DNA from: Hydractinia symbiolongicarpus
Lineage: Eukaryota > Cnidaria > Hydrozoa > Anthoathecata > Hydractiniidae
DNA: 64,000 nt
Direction: 5' to 3'
NCBI RefSeq assembly: GCF_029227915.1
Contig: NC_079889.1
Span: 4,402,001 to 4,466,000, forward strand
Part shown: in pieces, positions 26,701 through 38,290 of the stretch
How positions within the stretch are numbered: the stretch's first letter is position 1
Layout of the letters: each line of letters opens with the position of its first letter
Position numbers and translations under genes: made by a program
The notes under the pieces: generated by a model
Databases searched by the model: none
Told to the model about the DNA's origin: nothing
What the model saw: only the letters and a program-made list of their open reading frames with translations

Positions 26701-27126
26701 ATTTGTCTATTTGCTGTGTAGTCGTAAACTTGTGCTGGAATAAAAACATTAATCATACGAATTATGTTATAGTATTTATTTATTTGCAAAAATAAATTCT
26801 CACAAAATTGCAAAATTAAATTCTCGCAAAAATTAATGCTTGTGAAAATTTATTCCATGAGGTAAAATTAAATGCATATATAATAAATCTTATGTAGAAA
26901 CACACGAAAATTGAATGTCTACAATCTTTAGTGGAGACTGAAAAATAAAATTTTGGCAGAAATTTAAGTTGGTGGGTTGTATAAACTGCCAATTCCCTCA
27001 AATCAGTTTAAATTTCTTCTATTAAGTTATATTGCTTTTCCCTGATTTCTTTTCCTCTCAGTAAATCAGTAGAAATGATTCAACACATGCTACAATATTC
27101 TTTTGTTTAGGCCATTGATGAATTAA
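17770..27126 (+). CDS. TMEM30A: TMEM30/CDC50 family protein, P4-ATPase flippase accessory subunit, complete, 7 coding exons
   Basis: CDC50/TMEM30 proteins bind P4-ATPases and are needed for their ER exit and for phospholipid flipping across endomembranes and the plasma membrane. Coding exons: 17770-17827, 20380-20513, 21374-21565, 24513-24663, 25111-25452, 26088-26253, 27111-27126. All junctions are GT-AG and in frame, giving 352 aa, near the family norm of about 360. The N-terminal cytosolic tail carries the conserved [11 protein letters not shown]. The first membrane span is the [20 protein letters not shown] stretch. The large exoplasmic loop has paired cysteines (CKDC, NCNC, NSNC, APCG), an NCT sequon, and the family motifs [28 protein letters not shown] and FPTFRKLYR. 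The second span follows [14 protein letters not shown]. The last exon adds only PLMN and the stop, so the C-terminus is the least certain part. It could equally be the TMEM30B-type paralogue; invertebrates usually have one TMEM30A-like gene. Confidence 0.94.
17828..20379 (+). other. TMEM30 intron 1 with a 58-bp tandem array
   Basis: This 2.5-kb AT-rich intron contains about three diverged units of roughly 58 bp at 20005-20140 (alternating a GATCRTRTGAA-like block with a TTATTTTGTTC-like block). Nothing else in it looks coding. Confidence 0.6.
21769..22006 (+). repeat. tRNA-derived SINE, family C, copy 1
   Basis: It begins GGTGGCCTTGTGGTAGAGCG, an A-box-like tRNA head. The body includes GTGAATTGATCTTTTCTAGG, GATATCTTAGGCGGTTG and GGATCCCCTTCACAGGAC. 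The same blocks in the same order occur at 29001-29260, and their 3' half occurs inverted at 29709-29852. Confidence 0.8.
22845..22980. repeat. GCGAAA-rich simple-motif block
   Basis: Clustered short motifs of the type TCGCGAAAGT, TTGCGAAAAT and GTGAAAATT separated by roughly 15-30 bp. Similar clusters occur at 26780-26860 and 33910-34050. All are in AT-rich intronic DNA. I cannot assign them to an element. Confidence 0.5.
23035..23760 (-). mobile_element. Non-autonomous Helitron-like element, tandem copy 1
   Basis: Read on the minus strand it begins TCTATATAATAATACGCC and ends with a perfect hairpin AGTGGA-TTTT-TCCACT about 12 nt before a terminal CTAG followed by T. Starting TC, ending hairpin plus CTAG, and insertion between A and T are the hallmarks of Helitrons. 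No Rep/helicase coding is present, so it would be non-autonomous. It is directly followed by a second copy of almost the same length. Confidence 0.72.
23761..24482 (-). mobile_element. Non-autonomous Helitron-like element, tandem copy 2
   Basis: It shares the ends and internal blocks of copy 1 (CTGACGTCAGCAATGGTCCG, AGAAATTTGTATACCTGTTG, the CAGACAGACA run near the 5' end). Its 3' hairpin is imperfect. The 5' flank base on the minus strand is A, as expected for A|T insertion. The CTAG end of this copy abuts the TC start of copy 1 with no spacer. Confidence 0.72.
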
Positions 27127-28775
27127 CAATGATCCATGGATGACTTGCACTGAAACTGAAAAGGAAAAAATATTGTTGCTAATGACTTCGTTTGTTGTAT
27201 ATTACGTTTACGTCTACACGAATGTACTACAGGGATGTGCATTACCAGAAAGAAAGAAAAATATAAACTTAGAATAACTGAATTACCAGACAAGCCAAAA
27301 TATAATAATTTTTTTTAATCTGCTGTTATATGGTAAACATCAATGGTTAAATTTCATCAAACTTGTATCTTTACACACGTAATGGACTGCTGTATTGCAG
27401 GTGGATTGTATTATTCTTAAGAAAGGTTTATTTAGGAGATATAATTTGCATTTTATCTGCACTACACAACTTGTTTGAAAATTTGTCAGCAAAAAAAACA
27501 ACTTATTTTGACATTTAAAAGTTGCCTTTATGGAAGTTTTAATTTTTTGTAGTTTTTTGATGTTTTATGTAGTTAACTAGTTGTTTGTCTGCAAAAAATC
27601 CATTTGAATTGTCAAAAATATATTGCATTTGTTATGGCAGCTAAAAATATTTTGTGCATTCTTAACATGAAGTCATGTGACAGACAAAGTATAGCTACAA
27701 TTAAGAAATGTATTTAGATATGATTGCAACCACTTAGAAATTAATTTTTTGTAGTATGAATTTGTGTTTGGCATAGAAAAATGCATGCAGCTAATGCTTT
27801 CATTGTTACGTGAAACCTCAAATTAAAAACTATGCTCCAAGACATCATGTATTATAAATTTAAATTTTTATATTGTGTTTATTTGTTTTATTATTTTGTA
27901 AGATTTTCTTATTTACTTAACAGCACAAAAAAATAAATAAAAAATTCTGTTTCTTCTTTTTTTATGTTTGCTTTTTTGCAGTAGGTATTTTCAATGTGCA
28001 ATGTATTACAATCCAAATTTGTCTTTGTCAGCTAACATCAGCATCCCTAAGATAATTTCACTTCAAAGAAATTTTTTTTTTGTAGCGAATTGCTAATTAT
28101 TTATACACTGATTATTTTTTAAATAGACAGTCGGAATACCCTTACGTAAGTCTTTCTAATAGTTTGTCTATAAAGTAAAAGTTGCTATGAACTGGTATCT
28201 AGATGAAAACATATCATTATCTAAAGCATACGCAAGCATTGTTAATGTTATCATTCACTAAAAAAGCAGAAAAAAATAAGCGAAATTGTATTTGGTCACA
28301 GAATAGTTGATTTTAACAGTAAAAATTTTGTAGGTTTCTGGATGTAAAGATCTTTTTGCTTTGGTATTTTCTTCTGTTTCCAGATATGTATAGCAAGCGC
28401 ATCTGTATACAAAAACTTTTGTTATATGAAAAAAAGATAGATATAAGATAGAAAAATTAAAGAAAAGTCACCTTAAGTAGCATTATTTAGAACTTTCCCC
28501 TCAAATCTTCTCAAATTTGCTAATTCACAATACATTTCAAAATTAGGTATGTTAGGTGCATGCAATGTTATATTTTCTATAATTTTCTTAAATTTCTTTT
28601 TAGAGTTTACCAAAATCTTTTCAATTTTATAAGGAAAATAGTCATAATGGTTGAAAAGTGAACCTCAAAAGGACTCAACCGATTTGAATTTTGAATCTAA
28701 GAACAGTGGCAACCCTTGTTAGTGTTTTTTAATAACCTGTTCTTATTTCTCTTTGCAGTACGACACTATAAAATT
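27127..28775 (+). other. Intergenic, TMEM30 3' UTR and RSPH14 5' region
   Basis: AT-rich DNA between two genes on the same strand. AATAAATAAA near 27930 could serve as a TMEM30 polyadenylation signal. A pyrimidine-rich splice acceptor ends at 28758, 17 nt before the RSPH14 start codon, so either a 5' UTR intron or a spliced-leader acceptor lies here. Nothing else is evident. Confidence 0.45.
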
Positions 28776-31700
28776 ATGGCACATACTGTTATATCAGCAC
28801 ATCTTCCTCCCGATATTGATCCAACAAAAGTCCAGTTAGCGTTTGGAGATCGAGCATTACCAAAACTGGTAAGTAAAAGTGTAACAGTGTGATTTGTTGC
28901 ATTTGACGTGATAATGTTTATTTTTTAAAATTTTTGCATTATGTTGTTTATATGTGGTTTATAAGGGACTGATAAAGACTAAGTTTACAGCTTTACCGAA
29001 TGGTGGCCTTGTGGTAGAGCGTTCGCTTTTAGTGCTGAAGGTTGTGGATTCCAAGTTGTACCAGAGAGTATAGAACTGTGAATCCATCCTTTCTGCTTAG
29101 CGTTCACTACGAGAATAGAATTAATATCTTAGCCGGTTGTCTACTTAACCGGTTGTTGTACTGGCACGGCATCGGGAGCTTAAAAGGGAGCTTTAAATGT
29201 GCTGGGACCCCCTTTGCAGGACCCTTATTGATAACAATACCAATAGGAATTAAAGAGGTGAATAATAGTAATAATATATTTAATGAAATTTCAAGTTTAC
29301 TGAAGTCATGAGTTTTGTTAAAGTTCAAACTTGTTATAACTTAAAGTGCATGTTAAAATTAAGATGTGCTATGTATTTTTTAGTTGGCTAACTGCAATCC
29401 TAAGTAAGAAAAATATTTTTTGTGGCTTAGCCTACTAAATGTTGAAGGACTTAACATAAATTATTTCTCTACTCAAAATCTGTTCATTTAAACTTGATTT
29501 TTTTTCTTCAGAATGAAGAACTTAACAGTGTTGAGTTGATAACACGACAGAAAGCTTTGATGGCGTTATGTGATGTACTACATAACCCAGAATATGTGAA
29601 GCGATCCATTCAATGCTGTAAGTGCATGTAAAGTATCTATCCTTTGTTCCCATTTCTTTAATTAACAGTGTAGCAGTTGTATTACTATAGACTTATTACT
29701 GTATATTATTGCTATCAACGAGGTACCTGCAAAAGGGGTCCCAGTGTATTTGAAGGTCTTATTTAAGCTATGAAAGCAGTCTAGGCAGAATATCGCTCAA
29801 CTAGACAATCGCTTAAGATATCAATCCTATTCTCGTGCTGATCGCTAAGTTCTTATTTAACACTGTTTTGTTCTTCTTTTAGCTTTGATGTCCTTTCGTA
29901 ATTGCTAAAATTGATTTATGCAATCATGTTTGCAAAAACCTGGATACTTTTGTCTAACCTACTCCCGAAATTTATGTACGCTGTTTTCATAGGCATAATA
30001 CGATTGGAACCCTTTTAAAGCTAAGCCTACTCTTGGGAAAGCAAGGTTAAGGATTTTAAAATTTTAGTGTATGAATAAATTAATGGAAAAATAAAGTGAC
30101 GAAATGAAAAATGTTGTTGTTTTGTAAATGTCTGTGAAAACTTACATTGTGTATAGAATTTGTTTTTGTTATAGCGATTGTTGAAAGTTTGAAAGCGTTA
30201 CTGCGAGACAATGATGCTGTCGTGAGAATGAAATCTACAGAAGCTCTACTTATACTTTCTCGTATGTCCATTAATACGTTTGTGTATGCTGTCAATGATT
30301 CTGCCACTGCCTGACACTCATACACCCCGATTACTTAATATATCTGACTTTAACCAGCGCTTAGTACTCACTCGACATTCAGTGTTCACTCACTCTATTG
30401 TTCTTGTTTCGGACGTTTGCAAAAAAGATATTCCAGTTCGTGCACAGAAACTACCGCAAAAAAGAATAATTTTTTTGGAAATAACGTAAAAATTTTTTAT
30501 AAATCGTGGTGCGCTACATGAGTTTTTAAAAAAACAATGTAAATGAAAATATTTTTGGAAATGCTTCCCTTTTCCTCTTTCACACGTTTAATTATAGGGA
30601 TACTAGAATTCTAACCAAGCTGGTCATTATTCTTATTTCTTCATTATTCTAAACAATAGATCTATTATTTTTAACCTTAAATCCATATTCTTATAGAAAA
30701 AAAGCGTGTGAAAGTCTTGCAATCATTTGCTAATCTTTAATATGCGCCTCCCTTGAATGATCACACATTAGTCTGAAAGTTAAATGAGAGCTTATTTAAG
30801 TAAATTCGATAACATTAATCCTATTGAAGTTTGATAAAGTAATTCTTTCGACTTTCATTTTAGGGCATGCCATTGGAAGACAGGTGTTAATCGATGAAGC
30901 TGTTATTCCACCATTAGCTAAGTTGGTAAGATAAAGAAGATAGAAAACTTTGAAATTCAAGCCAGATTCAAAAATCTCATTGAAAACCCTAAATATCAAA
31001 CAGGGAAAATATCAGTTTCAAGGATGAGTCGAAAAAGATTTTTTTCACAACATGGATCTTTCATGCAATAAAGAAGTAAAGCAGAGTAAATTAATATAAT
31101 AATGCTAATTCACGGCTTCTTAAAAAAAATCAGGCTTCACCCATTTTTAAAATCGAAGTTCTTAACCAAATATCTTTTTCGGTCCAAAACATTTTTATGT
31201 TTTATTTTTCGACTTTATATTCATGATTTTTTGTTTTAGTTCGATGACGATTGTTACGACGTGAGATTGAATACACATCGCACTGTTGAGATGATCTCTT
31301 CAGCGCCTTCTGGTTTGTTTTGTTCTTACATAATTTTTTTAAATATTAACTCGGGCATATAACTTCACAGTAATAATAAATACGAGAAGTTAATGATGAC
31401 ATAAAATAAAAAATGTCATCATCAAACTTCTCGTATTTATTTTTATTTTTTTATTGTTTTAAATTTAAAAATTATTCAAAATCGAACATCTCTTTTTTCT
31501 TCTTAATGGAAGGGGGGAAATGACAACAGGCCACGACATTGATACCAGTAAAAATATATTTAGTTTTATAAAACGAATGCCTTGTCGGTAAAAAGTGACC
31601 AAATTTTGACCCAAGGTACTTTTTGAAGTGACAAAATCTTTTACTGACTTTTTATTAGTGACCAATAAAATAGGAGTTGTGTATTAGATAATTTTTAGTT

Positions 31701-34353
31701 TAAATGTTTTGTTAAGATTGTTATAAAAAGGAGAATTTTTTAAATTCCTTTGCATTAAATTTTATAATTTATAAACTGGACAGATATTCAAAAAATTAGT
31801 CTACAAAAAGCCACTATGTCGTTTTTCGGTATAAACCGGCGGAGAAAAGAGGATACATGGCGCCATTACGTATCATATTGGCTTCTAATTTTGGAAAATA
31901 AAAAAGCTACACGATTTTTTTTATAAGATTACCCAAATTCTAACCAGGCTAGTTATTATTCTTATCTTTTTATTGTTCTGAACAATAGATCTTTTGTTTA
32001 ACCGTGTAACCCAGCCTGATATTCCTGCAAACTATGTTCCTGTAAAAAGCGTGTAGCCTGAGAAATTTACAGATACTTACAAAGAAAACGTACATTTTGG
32101 TTGTATGTACATAATTTTGTCTAGCAAAATAAGAGATAATAACTTTTAAATTTGTATGTTCCCTTCAGGAGCAGATGGCTTAGTTAACTGTGATTTGATA
32201 CCAATTTTAATTAAAAAAGTACCAACAGAAGAAGATGAGATTAAGGTGAGGATCATAACTAATTATTCTCAATATTTTAATGAATTATGGCATTTGTTGC
32301 TAAACACGAAGTTTAAGATGTTGTGATTTAGAACAGCCTGTTTTTAAATTCTAAATCGAATGTAAACAAGAATAATCGAACGATCGAACATCCATATAGG
32401 ATAGAATGTTAGACGATCTGAGACCTTAGGATGACATAAAAAATTGTTGGGAAACACACATATGTATATATAAGTCAGTGATTTGTACTTTAACGTAATA
32501 TACAGGCGAAAAAAGAAATTAATGATCAAAATGGCGATTTTACACAAGGTAGTTGACGAGTATAGCCAGTCTATAAAGAGAATGAATTACCATTTTATAC
32601 ATCGTTCTTACGTACTAGTCTAAATAATGTTTTTTGCTTCGTAGTTACTGATACTCGATTCTCTTCATCGTTGCATGAGAATTAATTCAACACAAGCTCT
32701 TGCCAGTAATGGCATGGCTGTTTATACTTCCTTGTTAAAACACTCTATGGAGGAGATCAGATCGAAAGCAGCAATGGATATCAAAGAGCTAAGGTGTGTT
32801 TTCTATTGGCGTGTACAAACTTCTCATGAGATGCTACTCTCAGGTGCTTAATACAATGGGGGTCCTAATAGCTGGAGGGAACGGAATTTTTTTGAGAACC
32901 AATAAGCAGGGGGGGGGGGGGTGGGGGTATTAAACGGGTGGGTCAGAATTTTTACTAAGAGAAGAGATACATGTGTGATACAATATGTGATACAAAGTAG
33001 GTACAAATGCAGTGCGTAACAATCAATAAACGTAGTGCTAGCTTGCGTCAATAATGGTAAGTAAATACCAGCAAACACGCAGAATGTATGAACGTTCAAA
33101 ACAAAAATTATTTCCAAAAACATTTTGACCATCAGGAGCTTATTCATTGGATGGAATTAATAAGCGGGGAAGGGGGGGGAATCTTAATAAGGTGTGGGTG
33201 GGTGGAAAAAAAATCTGAAAATTAATAAGCGCGCCCCTCCCCTGTATTAAGCACCCGAGAGTAAGAATATTGGCCGACGTCAAAATTATTGCAATAACAT
33301 AATCCTGACGATATATATATATATATTTTTCCAATAATACAGAGGTAGTGCATAGATTATAACCTGTGCTATTGAATATATTCAAAAACAACATTAAAAA
33401 GAATAAGAAAATTACTAAGATTACTATTTTTTGACTAACGTAATTGCTTTTAAAAATCAAAACAAGTATTCGAACTCTCTTTCAGTTTTAATAATCGAAA
33501 GATGAAGTTAAATATTCGAACATTCGAAATGCTTGTTCTATTATGTTTTTGACAATACAATATTAAATCTGGTCAGTATCCGTGCATGAATAGAAGGGTT
33601 CTACTGATTATACGACCTCCTTATCTCCTGTTCGTCTTTTAGTTACCCAACTGACGGGAAGAACAAGGCATGCGATGAAGGAGCTGTAGAGTTATTGGTC
33701 GGGTTACTCAACGACGAAGATACTTCGGTTCGTTCACAAGCTTGTGCTGCACTTATGGTGTAAGTGAATTTATACAATTTTTAAAAATGATCAAACAAGG
33801 GATAACTAACCAGGCCAGTTGTTGCTAGCTTTTCGTAAGAACCCACCCTCTGAGTAGACACTATCTATGATACTTTTGGCACCGACAGAAAAAAAATCGT
33901 TTGTTTTTCAAAATAATTGCGAAGATTAATTTCTACGAATTTTTAGTAAATTCGCAAAGTTTTTCGCAAAATTGACCTTTTCAAAAATTTAGCACAAATA
34001 GATATTCGCCAATAGAATAAAATTCGCGAAAGTCGCGAAAAAAGATCCTTTTTCATTCTCTGTAAATTATTTTTCGTATTATTTTTTGCAGGATTACTAT
34101 CACTACACGTGGAAAACTTCTTACAATGGAATGCGGTGTTATCCCGACTTTAATAAAGCTTTTAAAAGACGAATGCGTTGAAGTGAGACTCAATACACTT
34201 AAACTGATCACCACGTTGTCAGAAACACCACAAGGGAGGAGTGAATTATTGGAATCCCTATCGAAGATTTCGATGTTAAAACATGATCATGATAGTCAAG
34301 CTGTTAGAAAAGCGGCACAGATCGCTGAGAAGTCCATTATGTGGAAGCCGTGA
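28776..34353 (+). CDS. RSPH14: Radial spoke head 14 homolog (armadillo-repeat ciliary protein), complete, 9 coding exons
   Basis: RSPH14 (formerly RTDR1) is an ARM/HEAT-type protein linked to axonemal radial spokes of motile cilia. Coding exons: 28776-28868, 29512-29617, 30175-30261, 30864-30925, 31240-31312, 32169-32245, 32645-32793, 33643-33759, 34092-34353. All junctions are GT-AG and in frame, giving 341 aa against about 348 in vertebrates. The N-terminus has the family signature LPPDIDPTKVQLAFGDRALP followed by ITRQKALMALCDVLHNPE. Successive about 42-residue helical repeats follow (e.g. LLRDNDAVVRMKSTEALLIL, LLNDEDTSVRSQACAALMV, LLKDECVEVRLNTLKLITTL). The protein ends AEKSIMWKP. The chosen ATG is the first after the 5' acceptor and matches the family start MAH. 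Presence of this gene implies an organism with motile cilia or flagella. Confidence 0.94.
29001..29260 (+). repeat. tRNA-derived SINE, family C, copy 2 (RSPH14 intron 1)
   Basis: Starts TGGTGGCCTTGTGGTAGAGC and shares the whole block order of the copy at 21769: CTGTGAATCCATCCTTTCT, AATATCTTAGCCGGTTG, GGGACCCCCTTTGCAGGACC, TTGATAACAATACC. The B box region is weaker than in copy 1. Confidence 0.8.
29709..29852 (-). repeat. tRNA-derived SINE, family C, head-truncated copy 3 (RSPH14 intron 2)
   Basis: On the minus strand it carries the 3' two thirds of the family: GAATAGGATTGATATCTTA, GATTGTCTAGTTGAGC and CTGGGACCCCTTTTGCAGG. The tRNA-like head is missing, as expected of a 5'-truncated retroposon. 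Confidence 0.7.
31378..31437. repeat. Hairpin-forming inverted repeat in RSPH14 intron 5
   Basis: Two 25-bp arms (starting AAATACGAGAAGTT, and its inverse ending AACTTCTCGTATTT) with a single mismatch flank a 10-base AT loop. It probably is a tiny MITE remnant or a palindromic solo structure. It could form a stable stem in the pre-mRNA. Confidence 0.7.
32837..33261. mobile_element. MITE with TA target duplication and G-runs (RSPH14 intron 7)
   Basis: Ends CTCTCAGGTGCTTAATACA and, inverted on the right, CTCTCGGGTGCTTAATACA, each flanked by TA. This is the arrangement expected for a Tc1/mariner-type non-autonomous element about 425 bp long. Internal arms carry long G runs (13 G near 32909 and 9 G near 33171) followed by GGGTGGG-type strings. 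No transposase coding is visible. Confidence 0.7.
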
Positions 34354-34366
34354 CAAAACAAACAGA

Positions 34367-34372
34367 AATAAA
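34367..34372 (+). terminator. Polyadenylation signal of RSPH14
   Basis: AATAAA begins 14 nt after the RSPH14 stop codon, in DNA that immediately becomes AT-rich. If used, the 3' UTR is extremely short. Confidence 0.55.
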
Positions 34373-34658
34373 TAATTTTATTTAGTGATTAATTTGTGTG
34401 TTTGTACATTACTATTTAATATATACTGTAAATACAGTTTTGAATATATTTAATATATTTTTGAGAAAATTTCATATAAAATATTGGGCTTTTGATTTTA
34501 CTTGGAAGCCTCTTTTGGGATAAAAAGTTTTCGATTACATATAATTAATTGGCTGTAATAAGACAAGGCTTCTACTAGTACAGGAAAATCTAGGATAACA
34601 TTAAAAAGAGTTTAGAACAAAATTTCTTGTTAGTTATAGTTCATAGTACTTTGAGTAA

Positions 34659-34750
34659 TACTGATAATAGTACTGTGAGGGATACTGATAATAGTACTGT
34701 GAGGGATACTGATAATAGTACTGTGAGGGATACTGATAATAGCAAATGTG
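34659..34750 (+). repeat. 24-bp tandem repeat
   Basis: About 3.5 near-perfect units of TACTGATAATAGTACTGTGA plus GGGA, decaying into single degenerate units up to about 34840. It lies 0.3 kb downstream of RSPH14. Confidence 0.8.
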
Positions 34751-36708
34751 AGGAAAAATGTGAGGAATCCTGCTAATGGTCACAGAACTGTTACGAACCC
34801 TGATAATAGTACACAGTACTGAGAGGGTATGCTGACAATGGTGCCTTGGAAGATACCAATACTATAAAGAGACGATTATCTGGTTCAATTGAATTGTTTC
34901 TTGCGTTTATTTAAGAAGAAAAAAAGTCGATTTTCTTTCTGGAGATTTTTTTCGACCTCACATATTGTGACTAATAGGATGAAACTTTTCATGCTCTGAA
35001 TTACGCGATGTGATCCGATCATAGTGATGTCTTTCAAAAACAGGATTAAATCGGTGAATGGTAAACGGTAAACACAGCATGCATATTGAGAAGAAAGTTA
35101 TGATATCTAAGATTAAACATTCTTAAAGAAATTAGTGTCTAAAGAGGGATATCTTTGGATCAGGCTAACGAATTCCCAGGTTGAAGGATCTGGTAACGAG
35201 ACTGCAAAGTCCTACGTTATTGTTGCTACGTTTTATTACGATGTATCTTACCTACAGGTTACTAATTTTTAAAAAAGGGCTTACGCTAACGTTTCTCATT
35301 TATCCAGCAATTTATAATAGATATATTACACTCCCACCCCTCTTCCCTCCCTCCAGCAAAAAAGAACAAAACACAAACAATACTAAAAAAAAAGTGTTAA
35401 AAAAATTCCATTTATCACAAAAGTCGCAAAATTTTACTCTTAAGAAATATCAAGTTTGTTAACTTTGCGCAAAGTAAATTTCTTAAGGTATTTTAATACT
35501 TCGTCCCATTTTCTTTTGATGCTAAGGGAGGTAGTATCGTATTGAAAACTGGAAAGGTTGTTTCTGTTTTGTTTTATTTTTGTCTAAAGGTTTTAAGAAT
35601 GAAATGATTACTTCTTCCCACTTTCCCACAAAGTGTTCTCTGTGATAATTATGGTAACCCCCAGGTCTTGTAGGTATTTCACATCTGGAGAAACTAAAGG
35701 AGGCTTGGAGTCGAAGTCAATGTTAATTAAAACTGGGCAGGAAGTTCAAGGTGTGAAACAGTAGTTGTTTTTCTGTTTTATAAATGTAAACAAAATAAGT
35801 TGTTGACGTTACATGAAAACATCAGTTGATGTAACGAAATATTTTTCTACATAAAATTATACTACGTTAATTTTTACTCGACGGTGTTTACACGAGACAG
35901 AAAAGGTAAGTGTGTTATAGAATTTATTTTAATTCGTTTCCAGCTTTGTTTTTAGTTCCTACGATGATAGCAGAATCTTTGCCCTAGGCTAGAAGTTGAT
36001 TTGTTGTAAACTTAAATTGTTTTGAATGTTCCACTAGTGTTATTAGTTAGTTGTGTATTTGCTTATATTTTGATTACAGTAGATTCAACTTACAAACTTA
36101 TTTTATGCACGTCGATTCCTAAGAAAAAGTTTCAAACCTATTAACATGTTTTCATTCTCAGATAAGCAGACGATCGTAAGAACGCATCTTCCAAAGATAT
36201 TTTGCAGGAAAAATTCTTTGAAAAAAAAAAGGATTGAATGCATTGAAAGGAAGGTTTCACGTACAGATTGTTCAAAACATTGTAAATAATATTAAACCAA
36301 ATCGTCTTTTGCTAAATAAAAATCTTCTGCGGCGCTTTACAAATTAACACAAAACAACTTTGCTACATAAGCATTATTAAACAAGGTCACAGACATGCCC
36401 TTCTCAAACACAGACTTACCCTTTTCAAGCTAGAGTGGGTGCTAATAAAGATGGAGAGTGACTTTTGTCAATCAAAAATATTTATCTATACTTAAATGAC
36501 GGAAGTCACAAGTAATAGTGTCTGTCAAAAAAAAGCGCAAAATATTTTAAATATATCTCACTTACTCATAACATGTTAATAAAAGTTTAAGCTATGTTTG
36601 TATTAATGTTGGGTGCAAGGGCGAATGTGATACGACACAAGGCTAGCCCCTTCAGTTACTATGTTAAACATGGAAGGATAAGTTAAACCGTACTATGAAG
36701 AAATAATC

Positions 36709-36818
36709 CATCCTCTTCCCCAGGGTTTTTTGCCTTCCTGATATGAAAAAAGGCGGGGGAAATTTTTGCCGTCATCCCTTATATCAAATAAGGCAAAATA
36801 CCCTGGGGACGAGGGTGG
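36709..36818. mobile_element. 110-bp MITE with perfect 8-bp target-site duplication
   Basis: The element runs from CATCCTCTTCCCCAGGG to CCCTGGGGACGAGGGTGG, an imperfect terminal inverted repeat, and is flanked by AAATAATC on both sides (36701-36708 and 36819-36826). An 8-bp duplication fits hAT- or P-type transposition. The same termini recur at 50669-50751, and single ends occur near 22484, 37086 and 56548. Confidence 0.8.
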
Positions 36819-37676
36819 AAATAATCGAGAAGCGATGAAGGGCATGATTTTTTGTACTTTCACATGTGTATATTAATTAATCTGTTTTGATAATATTAAG
36901 CTTTACTTTTCAGTTACTGTATACACACATGCACTCTCGGGATTTTAAACGTTTGGGCGCCCCCACTAAGTAACTAAGCCAATCATTGTTCAATATCTTA
37001 AACTCTTGATTTTTTGAAAGCTTTCTTAACGTTCAAGTTATCCAGACATAGCAGAAATGTGAAGCATTAACATTGTTCAACTACACAATGGTCAACCTCG
37101 TTTTCAGGCCTCTTTTATGACTGGTAGAAATATCATAAGTGTAAAGGAGCCCTAAAAAAAAGTTGCATAAATATGTGAATATGGGAATTTGTATCGAATA
37201 TAGTGTGCAACTCTTACCCTGGCAATCCTTTCAATAAAGCGTTTTTAGCTAAGTTATTTCCATTAAAGGGAATCTTTGTTTTCAGAACGAAACGCTCTAG
37301 GAACAAGTTTTATTAACAGGACTTAAATCAATCTCGCCCTAAAGGTTCATCTTCGCATTAAGATGTGTGTACGGGCGCACATATAGAACTCTGGCTGATT
37401 TTTTGTTTGAGCAACAAGTTACAACAAATGTGATGGAAAAACAATCTTACATGATGTGATGCCGTTCCATGCACATTAGTTCCATCGTCATTCTTGTCCT
37501 TAGAGCTCTTTGAGATTGTTTTATCGTTACTCTATTTAACGTAACTCGAGATACGCGCCCATTTTTTTGGTAGAAGAAAAAACGTATTAGAAAATAAAGC
37601 TTTCGACTGTCAAGAATTTAGAAAAAGTTAATAACTTCGTTGCCAATGTTGGATCCAATTTATCTTATGTAGTTAA

Positions 37677-37908
37677 AACTATCGTGTATCTGCACAAAAC
37701 TATTGCGCATGTGCACAAAACTATTGCGCATGTGCACAAAACTATCGCACATATACACAGAACTATCGCGCATGTGCACAAAAATATCGCGCATGTGCAC
37801 AAAACTATTGCGCATGTACACAAAAATATCGCGCATGTACACAAAACTATCGCGCATATACACAGAACTATCGCGCATGTACACAAAGCTATTGTGCATG
37901 TACATTTT
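37677..37908. repeat. 21-bp minisatellite, about 11 units
   Basis: The unit is AACTATYGCGCATGTGCACAA with a few substitutions. Because 21 is a multiple of three and the unit lacks stops in several frames, four overlapping open frames arise on both strands. They are by-products of the repeat. The core GCGCATGTGC resembles an NRF1-type site. Confidence 0.92.
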
Positions 37909-38047
37909 GTACAACCCAGATATAAAAAAAATATTATTGCAGCTTAAAACTTTATTTTAGGTTCTATGTAACCTTTGCTACTTACCTAAAATGTGAACCT
38001 GATACGAAAAAAAAACCTCAGCAAAGAAAACCTTAGCATTCATAGGC

Positions 38048-38290
38048 GAATATGGTGCAGTGGTGGCGCATTTGGCTTGTAATAAGGTTGAAGGTTCGAG
38101 TCCTCCCTCCGGCACACTTTAAATGTGGTGTTGTCAGTCCATTTGGTCCATCTACTGATTGCTAACCGGCTTGTGTAGCGGGTAAAGAACAATGCTATTT
38201 GAACCTCTGGGGTAATTTAAGTTAGTTATAGTCGGAGGGGAGGAACAGCCAGCCGTTAGGATGGAATTCCCAAGGACGGTAAAACTTCAC
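38048..38290 (+). repeat. tRNA-derived SINE, family D
   Basis: The head has an A-box-like TGGTGCAGTGGTGGCGCA, an anticodon-like loop CTTGTAA, and a B box GGTTCGAGTCC, and ends TCCGGCAC. The 5' end does not pair with the 3' end, so it is not a functional tRNA. The body continues to about 38290. Only one copy is in the window, so its limits are approximate. Confidence 0.65.

Noticed and set aside
37677-37908. CRISPR-like array
   Set aside because: The units are contiguous direct repeats without unique spacers, in animal DNA.
37660-37960. Four overlapping open frames on both strands
   Set aside because: All are produced by the 21-bp minisatellite, which has no stop in several frames; the peptides are simple 7-residue repeats.
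38048-38118. Possible tRNA-Thr (TGT) gene
   Set aside because: The 5' end does not pair with the 3' TCCGGCA, and the sequence continues into a SINE-like body.
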